Positions 1-4,729 of a stretch of DNA of 5,232 bases are shown in pieces. Where the stretch lies: positions 1 through 5,232 of the forward strand of contig JAABRN010000086.1 of assembly GCA_011390855.1 (NCBI GenBank), written 5' to 3'. The translations under genes and the position numbers were made by a program. This stretch comes from Hydrogenophaga sp. (GTDB lineage Bacteria; Pseudomonadota; Gammaproteobacteria; Burkholderiales; Burkholderiaceae_C). Position 1 is the stretch's first letter, and each line of letters starts with the position of its first letter. A model generated the notes under the pieces. That model made no database searches. It worked only from the letters and a program-made list of their open reading frames with translations, and had not been told where the DNA came from.

Positions 1-54
1 CGCCAACTCCCGCAATTCGAAGAGGGTCAGGCGATCAGAAAGGTGCAGATTCAT
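1..54 (-). CDS. Possible 5' end of an unrecognised gene downstream of suhB, cut by the window edge
   Basis: On the minus strand an ATG at 54..52 opens a frame that stays open to the left edge, giving 18 residues: [18 protein letters not shown]. It overlaps the last 20 bases of suhB in another frame, an arrangement typical of translationally coupled operon neighbours. The peptide has a sensible mix of charged and hydrophobic residues and would suit an amphipathic helix. There is only a weak purine stretch (GCAAAG) upstream of the ATG and no clear Shine-Dalgarno sequence. I do not recognise a family from so short a piece. It could equally be a chance open frame, because 18 codons without a stop prove little in GC-rich DNA. 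No other gene is visible in bases 1-34. Confidence 0.3.
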   Translation of the reverse strand, partial: MNLHLSDRLTLFELRELA

Positions 55-988
55 CAGGCTTTGCAGCGTCCGCACCGGCACCAGCCGCTGGAGCAGACAC
101 GGCCTCTGGCAAGGCCTCAGGAGCTGCAGCAGTGATCGAGCCCCGTGCCTGCCGCACAGCCGCCTTGTCCCCCGCACTCGCAAACTTGCTGTACTTGCCC
201 GTGACACCCACCAGTTGCCCATAAATCTTCGGGTTCGCCGCCAGACATTCCTTCTGTTCCAGGAAGTCGGACTCACCCGTGAAGTTGCCCACCAGGCCGC
301 CGGCCTCGGTCACCAGCAGCGCGCCGGCGGCAACATCCCAGGGCGACAGGCCCATCTCAAAAAAGCCGTCGGTGAAGCCAGCGGCCACATAGGCCAGATC
401 CAGCGCGGCCGAACCAGGACGACGCACGCCCGCACACCGCGGCATCACATCGCCCAGCATCTGCATGTAGGTCTGGAAAGCGTCGCCCGGGCGGAACGGA
501 AAGCCGGTGGAAATCAGGCATTCACGCAGGCCGATGCGTTTGGCGACGCGGATGCGGCGGTCGTTCATGTAGGCGCCGCGGCCACGTGTGGCGCAGAAGA
601 GGTCGTTGCGGCTGGGGTCATAGACCACGGCCTGTTCGAGCTTGTTGCCCACCATGAGCGCAATGCTCACGCAATAAACCGGGAAGCCGTGAATGAAGTT
701 GGTGGTGCCGTCCAGCGGGTCGATGATCCAGACGTGGTCAGCGCCGCCGTGTCGTCCTTCTCGCTTGCCGGATTCTTCGGCCCAGATGGCGTGGTCTGGA
801 TAGGCCGTGAGCAGGGTGTCGATGATGGCGGCTTCCGCGGCCTGATCGACTTCGGTCACGAAATCGTTGGTCTGCTTGACAGACACGCGGACCGATTCCA
901 CGTCAAGTGCTGCGCGGTTGATGATGGTGCCGGCAAGGCGTGCGGCCTTGATGGCCACGTTGAGCATGGGGTGGAGAGTGGACGACAT
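35..988 (-). CDS. suhB: Inositol monophosphatase family protein SuhB
   Basis: Predicted Mg2+-dependent phosphatase of the inositol monophosphatase family, which hydrolyses myo-inositol phosphates. In E. coli SuhB also joins the Nus complex that supports rRNA transcription and folding. The 317-residue product carries the metal-site motifs in order: WAEESG (69-74, Glu71), DPLDGTTNF (90-98, Asp90 and Asp93) and SPWDVAAG (215-222, Asp218). The family core ends near residue 268. A low-complexity tail of about 50 residues rich in Ala, Pro, Glu and Asp follows, making the protein longer than the roughly 267 residues of E. coli SuhB. The ATG at 988..986 fits the family N-terminus and has AGGA nine bases upstream. 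The gene diverges from trmJ, and its leader holds a hairpin and a boxA-like heptamer, annotated separately. Family assignment is firm. The Nus role is inferred from E. coli. Confidence 0.95.
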   Translation of the reverse strand: MSSTLHPMLNVAIKAARLAGTIINRAALDVESVRVSVKQTNDFVTEVDQAAEAAIIDTLLTAYPDHAIWAEESGKREGRHGGADHVWIIDPLDGTTNFIHGFPVYCVSIALMVGNKLEQAVVYDPSRNDLFCATRGRGAYMNDRRIRVAKRIGLRECLISTGFPFRPGDAFQTYMQMLGDVMPRCAGVRRPGSAALDLAYVAAGFTDGFFEMGLSPWDVAAGALLVTEAGGLVGNFTGESDFLEQKECLAANPKIYGQLVGVTGKYSKFASAGDKAAVRQARGSITAAAPEALPEAVSAPAAGAGADAAKPDESAPF

Positions 989-1033
989 GAATTGTGTTCC
1001 TAGGCAGGCCAGGTCAGGCCCACAGCAGGGTGC

Positions 1034-1040
1034 AAGAGCA
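1034..1040 (-). promoter_or_regulatory. boxA-like heptamer in the suhB leader
   Basis: Read on the minus strand, 1040..1034 is TGCTCTT, followed by GCA. The first seven bases equal the core of the boxA element of E. coli rRNA leaders (TGCTCTTTA), which NusB/NusE bind in RNA. It lies 45 bases upstream of the suhB start codon, on the coding strand. In E. coli the suhB leader carries a boxA through which the Nus factors, including SuhB, repress suhB. The heptamer is seen in the sequence. The function is inferred, and positions after it depart from consensus (GCA instead of TAA). Seven bases can match by chance, so confidence rests on the location. Confidence 0.4.
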
Positions 1041-1069
1041 AAACGGAAACGCCCCGACGATGCGGGGCG
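1040..1069 (-). terminator. Terminator-like or attenuator-like hairpin upstream of suhB
   Basis: A perfect 7-bp G/C stem pairs CGCCCCG (1050-1056) with CGGGGCG (1063-1069) around a 6-base loop. On the minus strand it is followed at once by TTTCCGTTTT, a broken T tract, which is the layout of a weak intrinsic terminator. On the plus strand no T tract follows, so it does not look like a terminator in the trmJ direction. It sits 61 bases upstream of the suhB ATG and directly before the boxA-like heptamer. It could therefore attenuate suhB, stop antisense transcription entering from trmJ, or simply be a structured leader. A TAAAAT -10-like hexamer lies at 1090..1085 on the same strand without a convincing -35. 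Confidence 0.4.
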
Positions 1070-1147
1070 GCGACAATAGGTGCGATTTTACCGGTACCGG
1101 CCCACCTTGGGCGGCATTGTTTGCTGCTCACCTGCGACACCCTTCAC

Positions 1148-1900
1148 ATGCGCACGCGTTTCATACTGATCCAGACCAGCCACGCCGGCAATGTGGGCGG
1201 TGCCGCACGTGCGCTCAAGGTGATGGGGTTTGACGATCTGGTCCTGGTGGCACCTCGCTGGGCCAATGTGTTGCGGCGCGAAGAAACCATCCAGCGCGCC
1301 AGTGGAGCCAACGACGTGCTGGACAAGACCCGCGTGGTCGACACGCTGGACGAAGCCCTCGATGGCATCAGCCACCTGTGCGCCACCGCCATGACCCCGC
1401 GCGATTTTGGTCCTCCTACCCGAACCCCGCGTGCGCACTTTGATGCCCTGCTGGGTTCAGGCGCAATTCACGAAGCTGTGCCTCGTCCTGAGGGCGTGGC
1501 GTTTCTGTTTGGCTCCGAGCGCTTTGGCATGCGCAATGAAGACGTGTACCGGTGCCACGCCTGCCTGAGCATTCCCACCGACCCCGATTTCGGTTCGCTC
1601 AACCTGGCGGCAGCGGTGCAGCTCATCGCCTACGACTGGCGCCAGGCATTGGGAGGGTTTGATATGCCCCCGGTCATACCTGCACGACCGGCTGCCGACG
1701 CGCAATCCCTCGCGGGCATGTTGCAGCACCTGGAGCAAGCGCTGGTCGCCATCGACTTTCTGGACCCTGCTGCGCCCAAGAAACTCATGCCCCGGCTCAA
1801 TCAGCTTTTCAACCGCGCTGCGCCCACGCCCGAGGAAGTCCACATTCTTCGCGGTGTTGCCAAGGCGATGCTCAAGGTCGCCGATCAGGCGAAGCGCTAG
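1148..1900 (+). CDS. trmJ: tRNA (cytidine/uridine-2'-O-)-methyltransferase TrmJ
   Basis: Predicted SPOUT-class enzyme that uses S-adenosylmethionine to methylate the ribose 2'-OH of nucleotide 32 in the anticodon loop of some tRNAs. The 250-residue product matches the family length (E. coli about 246). It shows the N-terminal motif SHAGNVGGAARALKVMGF (11-28) with the conserved Asn15. The C-terminal knot motifs are FGSERFGMRNED (121-132), SIPTDPDFGSLNLA (141-154) and the helix after it. Residues from about 185 form the TrmJ-type helical extension. I chose ATG 1148 because the beta strand RFILIQT begins just after it, as in relatives. An in-frame TTG at 1121 would add nine unconserved residues. 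Neither start has a clear Shine-Dalgarno sequence. cysE follows after 10 bases, probably on the same transcript. Assignment rests on whole-length motif agreement. Confidence 0.92.
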   Translation: MRTRFILIQTSHAGNVGGAARALKVMGFDDLVLVAPRWANVLRREETIQRASGANDVLDKTRVVDTLDEALDGISHLCATAMTPRDFGPPTRTPRAHFDALLGSGAIHEAVPRPEGVAFLFGSERFGMRNEDVYRCHACLSIPTDPDFGSLNLAAAVQLIAYDWRQALGGFDMPPVIPARPAADAQSLAGMLQHLEQALVAIDFLDPAAPKKLMPRLNQLFNRAAPTPEEVHILRGVAKAMLKVADQAKR

Positions 1901-1910
1901 ACTGTCCGCC

Positions 1911-2681
1911 ATGTTCGCCCGAATCCGATCCGATATCCAGTGTGTGCTTGACCGCGACCCGGCGGCGAGAACCGTCTGGGAAGTGATCACCTGTTACCCC
2001 GGCCTGCATGCCGTCTGGCTTCACAGGCCCGCGCACTGGTGCTGGACACACGGCTTCAAGTGGCTGGGGCGCTTCATTTCGCACATGGCACGCTGGCTCA
2101 CGGGCATCGAAATTCACCCTGGTGCCAAAGTAGGCGAACGTGTGTTTTTTGATCACGCCATGGGCGTGGTCGTGGGTGAGACCGCTGAAATTGGCGACGG
2201 CTGCACCATCTACCAAGGGGTGACCCTGGGCGGCACTTCGCTTTACAAAGGCACCAAACGCCATCCCACGCTTGGCAAGGATGTGGTGGTGAGCGCAGGT
2301 GCAAAGGTGCTGGGGGGTTTTGAAGTGGGCGACGGTGCCAAGATCGGCAGCAATGCCGTGGTCATCAAGCCCGTACCCGCTGGCGCCACGGCCGTGGGCA
2401 TCCCCGCGCGCATCATCCCGAGCAAGACCGGTGAAAGCGCCGATGTGACAGAGGCCGCACCAAAATTCCAGGCCTATGGGATCACGCAGGAGGACGACCC
2501 GCTGTCACAAGCCATGCGTGGCCTGATCGACAGCACCGCCAGTCAGGAGCACCAGATCGCTTTGCTGTGGTGCGCAATCGAGAAGCTCTCGCAATCACGG
2601 GATGGTGACTGCGTGCCTAAGGATGCGGCGCGTGAAGAGTGCTTTGAGGCTGAGAAGCTGAATCAACTCGTGGGGAAATAA
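1911..2681 (+). CDS. cysE: Serine O-acetyltransferase (short CysE type)
   Basis: Predicted cytoplasmic enzyme that transfers acetyl from acetyl-CoA to L-serine, giving O-acetylserine, the precursor of cysteine. The 256-residue product opens with a short helical segment (FARIRSDIQCVLDRDPAAR). A left-handed beta-helix of hexapeptide repeats runs from about 65 to 170: IHPGAKVG, FFDHAMGVVVGETAEIGDG, YQGVTLGGTS, KRHPTLGKDVVVSAGAKVLGG and IGSNAVVIKPVPAGATAVGIPARI. His82 in the DHA triplet is the expected catalytic base. The large N-terminal domain of E. coli CysE is missing, as in the short bacterial class. After about 172 comes an acidic tail of some 85 residues with two cysteines (234, 244). It ends in VGK rather than the terminal Ile that docks into CysK in E. 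coli. The start at ATG 1911 lies 10 bases after trmJ. The frame is open further upstream, but only inside trmJ. Confidence 0.93.
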   Translation: MFARIRSDIQCVLDRDPAARTVWEVITCYPGLHAVWLHRPAHWCWTHGFKWLGRFISHMARWLTGIEIHPGAKVGERVFFDHAMGVVVGETAEIGDGCTIYQGVTLGGTSLYKGTKRHPTLGKDVVVSAGAKVLGGFEVGDGAKIGSNAVVIKPVPAGATAVGIPARIIPSKTGESADVTEAAPKFQAYGITQEDDPLSQAMRGLIDSTASQEHQIALLWCAIEKLSQSRDGDCVPKDAAREECFEAEKLNQLVGK

Positions 2682-2693
2682 GGCCCACCCCCG

Positions 2694-2724
2694 CGCCGCC
2701 TCCGGCGTCACCCCCTCAAGGGGG
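2694..2724. repeat. Two short hairpins just after the cysE stop
   Basis: Two compact perfect hairpins lie back to back: CGCCG-CCTC-CGGCG (2694-2707) and CCCCC-TCAA-GGGGG (2711-2724). They begin 13 bases after the cysE stop codon and could end or protect the cysE message. No T run follows, so a classic intrinsic terminator is not supported. They form the outer left part of the larger palindrome. Confidence 0.5.
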
Positions 2725-2725
2725 C

Positions 2726-2762
2726 GATGCCTGTGGCCCGGCAAAGCCGGTTCCACGGCATC
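2726..2762. repeat. 37-nt REP-like hairpin, left copy
   Basis: A nearly complete hairpin forms from three stacked stems. GATGCC (2726-2731) pairs with GGCATC (2757-2762), GTGG (2733-2736) with CCAC (2753-2756), and CCGGC (2738-2742) with GCCGG (2746-2750) around an AAA loop. Only one or two unpaired bases separate the stems. This is the better-formed of the two mirrored copies. Confidence 0.7.
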
Positions 2763-2806
2763 TCTGGATCAAGTCACGTCGCGCCGGAGGGGGAATCCAG
2801 CCAAGT

Positions 2807-2843
2807 GGCATCGCGGAATCGGCTTTGCCGGGCCGTAGATGCC
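2807..2843. repeat. 37-nt REP-like hairpin, right copy in opposite orientation
   Basis: This is the mirror copy of the hairpin at 2726-2762 and has the same length. GGCATC (2807-2812) pairs with GATGCC (2838-2843), CGG (2814-2816) with CCG (2833-2835), and CGGC (2820-2823) with GCCG (2827-2830) around TTT. The middle stem has decayed relative to the left copy, while the central 15 bases remain identical. A 44-base spacer separates the copies. Confidence 0.65.
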
Positions 2844-2882
2844 GCCCCCTCGGGGTGATTCCGAGACGCGCGGGGGGAGAGG

Positions 2883-3359
2883 CTAATGGTGGTGCCCGTG
2901 CGCGCCATGCGCATGCCCATGCGCAATCTCTTCGGCACTGGCCGCTTGTACATCCACCACTTTCACCGCGAAGTGCAGCACCTCTCCCGCCAGCGGGTGG
3001 TTGCCATCCAGGTACACGGTGTCGCCCTTGATCTTCTTCACGTTGAACACTTGTTGACGACCCTGGTCGTCCGTGCCTTCCAGCTGTCCGCCCACCTTCA
3101 CGCCTGGCGGAAAGTTGCTCTTGGGAATGGTGGCCACCAGGCTTTCGTCGCGCACGCCGAAGGCGTCTTCCGGCTGCAGAATGAGCGTGCTCTGAAAGCC
3201 TTTTTCCTGGCCTTCCAGCGCCTTCTCGATGCCGGGCAAGGTGTTGTTGTAGCCACCGTGCAGGTAGGCGCGAGGCTCCTTGCCGTCTTCAAGCAGCTTG
3301 CCCTGGGCGTTCGTGGCCTTGAAGGTGATGGTGACGATGGTGTCTTTGGTGATTTTCAT
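2883..3359 (-). CDS. slyD: FKBP-type peptidyl-prolyl isomerase, SlyD-like, with His-rich tail
   Basis: Predicted cytoplasmic folding helper that catalyses cis-trans isomerisation of prolyl bonds and has chaperone activity. SlyD proteins also bind nickel and other metals. The 158-residue product starts MKITKDTIVTITFKA and has the FKBP strand with YLHGGYNNTLPGIEKALEG (32-50). An insert-in-flap region spans about 65-125 and ends in the SlyD signature DGNHPLAG (118-125). The C-terminus is AHGHAHGAHGHHH, with seven histidines in the last twelve residues. The tail is shorter than the long His/Cys tail of E. coli SlyD and has no cysteine. The ATG at 3359..3357 matches the family start. An open frame continues upstream to 3428 but would overlap mogA and adds nothing conserved. 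mogA lies 23 bases upstream on the same strand, so the two are probably co-transcribed. Confidence 0.93.
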   Translation of the reverse strand: MKITKDTIVTITFKATNAQGKLLEDGKEPRAYLHGGYNNTLPGIEKALEGQEKGFQSTLILQPEDAFGVRDESLVATIPKSNFPPGVKVGGQLEGTDDQGRQQVFNVKKIKGDTVYLDGNHPLAGEVLHFAVKVVDVQAASAEEIAHGHAHGAHGHHH

Positions 3360-3382
3360 TTCGTGCTTTCGGTTGACATGGC

Positions 3383-3985
3383 TCAACGTGACTGCCGCAC
3401 CGCGCTCTTGGGTCGGAACCCCTTGCACACCTCGTCGTTGGTCTCAAGGTATGGGCCGCCGATGAGGTCGATGCAGTACGGCACGGCCGCAAAAATGCCG
3501 TTGATTTTCTGGGTGCCGTCGGGGTTCTTGAGGCCTTCGAGCGTTTCTGCAATGGCTTTGGGTTGACCGGGCAAGTTGATGATCAGGCTTTGCCCGCGGA
3601 TCACTGCCACCTGTCGCGACAGGATGGCCGTGGGCACGAACGCCAGGCTGATCTGGCGCATCTGCTCGCCAAAGCCTGGCATCGTTTTGTGGGCCACCGC
3701 CATGGTGGCTTCGGGTGTCACATCGCGCAGCGCGGGGCCTGTGCCGCCAGTGGTCAGTACCAGCGAACAGCCTGCGTCGACCAGTTCGATCAGGGTGGCG
3801 CTGATGGTGTCAGCCTCATCAGGGATCAGCCGCGCATCGAAGGTGAGCGGGTTCTTCAGGGCGCGGTTCAGCCAGTCCTGCAGGGCGGGCAGGCCCTGAT
3901 CCTGGTAGACGCCGGTGCTGGCGCGATCGCTGATGGAGACGATGCCGATGCGCACCGGGTCGGGTGTTTGGATGTCTTCGGTCAT
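3383..3985 (-). CDS. mogA: Molybdopterin adenylyltransferase MogA
   Basis: Predicted cytoplasmic enzyme that adenylylates molybdopterin with ATP, activating it for molybdate insertion by MoeA during molybdenum cofactor synthesis. The 200-residue product agrees with the E. coli protein (195) along its whole length. Motifs are IGIVSISDRASTGVYQDQG (13-31), RLIPDE (52-57), TTGGTGPALRDVTPEAT (78-94), MPGFGEQMRQISL (102-114), AILSRQ (120-125) and LPGQPKA (138-144). Asp56 and Asp88 correspond to Asp49 and Asp82 of E. coli MogA, which are needed for activity, so the enzyme looks intact. The ATG at 3985..3983 is five bases after the darP stop, and slyD follows after 23 bases. This suggests one darP-mogA-slyD transcript. 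MogA is clearly favoured over MoaB by the full-length match. No other molybdenum gene is in view. Confidence 0.96.
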   Translation of the reverse strand: MTEDIQTPDPVRIGIVSISDRASTGVYQDQGLPALQDWLNRALKNPLTFDARLIPDEADTISATLIELVDAGCSLVLTTGGTGPALRDVTPEATMAVAHKTMPGFGEQMRQISLAFVPTAILSRQVAVIRGQSLIINLPGQPKAIAETLEGLKNPDGTQKINGIFAAVPYCIDLIGGPYLETNDEVCKGFRPKSAVRQSR

Positions 3986-3990
3986 GTTGT

Positions 3991-4659
3991 TCAGGGCTGT
4001 GGCTCTGCGTCTGGATCGATCGCCACCTCGTCGCTGTCCTTGCTCAGGGCGGTGCGCACGATCTGGAAGATTTCTCTGTAGGCCTTGCCGTGGCGCACCG
4101 CCTCACCGGCGCGCTCCTGAGCGGCGTTGGTCTGCGCGTCTTTGCGCGCCTGGCGAATGAGTGCGCGCAGGTTCTGCACATCGGCGTCAGGAACACTGCT
4201 CAGCCAGCGGGTGAGGGCATCGTCGTCTGCGATCAGCTGGTCGCGCCACTGTTCGGCCTGGTGCAGGGCAAGGGTGGCGCTGGCCGATGGCCTTCGCTGT
4301 TCTTCGATCGCAGCCTCGATCGCCGCAATGGCGTCTTCGTCGAGGCGGCGCATGAGCTTGCCGATGTACTGCATCTGCCGGCGCCGACCTTCGAAGTTGG
4401 TGATGCGCTTGGCCTCAACGACCGCGTCGGTCAGTTTCTCGGACAGATCCAGCGTTTCGCTCAAGCGGCCCAGGGCAGGTGCGCCCAGCGTGAGCAGACT
4501 CTCGCCCAGCGCCTGCAGATGGTCGCTGTGCTTTTTCATGTCGGTCTTGCTCATGTCGGTCGAACCCTTGAGCTCGCGCTTGAGCTCCAGGTCGAGCTCG
4601 CTGCCCTCGGCGACGAAATGGCCACGGACGTAGTAGCCTTTGGTGGGTTTGCGGGACAT
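3991..4659 (-). CDS. darP: Ribosome biogenesis factor DarP (YjgA, DUF615)
   Basis: Predicted small helical protein that associates with late 50S ribosomal precursors. E. coli DarP (YjgA) promotes maturation of the peptidyl transferase centre. The 222-residue product has the family pattern: a basic and acidic N-terminus (MSRKPTKGYYVRG), the SKTDMKK segment with the following helix (37-60), and the signature ITNFEGRRRQMQYIGKLMR (86-104). Basic helices near 165-205 (RALIRQARKDAQ, RHGKAYREIFQIVR) complete the fold. It is longer than E. coli DarP (183), mainly through an Ala/Glu-rich middle stretch and an acidic C-terminus (DEVAIDPDAEPQP). I chose ATG 4659..4657, preceded by AAGAG, because MSRKP fits the family. 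An upstream start at 4731 would overlap the pmbA start. A 15-bp near-repeat encodes two TDM triplets at residues 34-36 and 39-41. mogA follows after five bases. Confidence 0.93.
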   Translation of the reverse strand: MSRKPTKGYYVRGHFVAEGSELDLELKRELKGSTDMSKTDMKKHSDHLQALGESLLTLGAPALGRLSETLDLSEKLTDAVVEAKRITNFEGRRRQMQYIGKLMRRLDEDAIAAIEAAIEEQRRPSASATLALHQAEQWRDQLIADDDALTRWLSSVPDADVQNLRALIRQARKDAQTNAAQERAGEAVRHGKAYREIFQIVRTALSKDSDEVAIDPDAEPQP

Positions 4660-4729
4660 GGGTCTCTTAAAGTGGGCTTCGCGCAACGCGCAGCAGCCAT
4701 GGGGGGCGGCAAGTATCATAGCCGTCGAC
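4660..4729. promoter_or_regulatory. Divergent darP/pmbA promoter region with overlapping -10-like boxes
   Basis: These 70 bases separate two divergent start codons, so they should hold both promoters or the 3' part of one. The only AT-rich patch is GTATCATA (4713-4720). It reads TATCAT on the plus strand (4714-4719) and TATGAT on the minus strand (4720-4715), each one base from TATAAT. No convincing -35 box stands at the expected distance for either direction. If the plus-strand box is used, the pmbA message would begin only a few bases before its ATG, which agrees with the absence of a Shine-Dalgarno sequence at the usual spacing. This is a weak, position-based call. Confidence 0.25.

Larger units (their letters stand above)
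2686..2880. repeat. Imperfect intergenic palindrome, REP/BIME-like, between convergent cysE and slyD
   Basis: Almost the whole spacer is one long imperfect inverted repeat centred near 2784/2785. The best arms are the identical 15-mers GGCCCGGCAAAGCCG (2735-2749) and its complement at 2820-2834. Matching extends outward to CACCCC (2709-2714) against GGGGTG (2852-2857), and more loosely to the C-rich and G-rich ends. A second 9-bp pairing, CCTCCGGCG (2699-2707) with CGCCGGAGG (2782-2790), suggests a composite origin. It contains no open frame of note. Lying between two convergent genes, it may serve as a two-way transcription stop, although no T tract follows the stems. Placement and form resemble dispersed palindromic elements of Comamonadaceae genomes. 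That link is from general knowledge, and the copy number cannot be seen here. Confidence 0.75.

Noticed and set aside
215..1003. 262-codon open frame on the plus strand opposite suhB
   Set aside because: It lies wholly opposite a motif-complete suhB. Its translation has His/Gly/Ala-rich composition typical of a GC-rich antisense shadow and no recognisable domain.
1091..1100. Perfect 10-bp palindrome CCGGTACCGG between suhB and trmJ
   Set aside because: It could be an operator, but a single 10-bp GC-rich palindrome is expected by chance and no second copy is nearby.
1121..1147. TTG start for trmJ
   Set aside because: It adds nine unconserved residues. ATG 1148 directly precedes the first conserved strand.
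989..1147. trmJ promoter in the divergent spacer
   Set aside because: No -35/-10 pair with sensible spacing was found on the plus strand. GACAAT at 1072-1077 has no matching -35.
1659..1910. Upstream extension of the cysE frame inside trmJ
   Set aside because: The 84 added residues are Arg/Ser/Pro-rich out-of-frame trmJ translation. The conserved CysE N-terminus begins at ATG 1911.
3360..3428. Longer slyD starting at 3428
   Set aside because: It would overlap the mogA 3' end and adds residues not found in SlyD proteins.
2886..3566. 226-codon open frame on the plus strand opposite slyD and mogA
   Set aside because: It spans the slyD/mogA junction on the wrong strand and has no domain, so it is a shadow of two firm genes.
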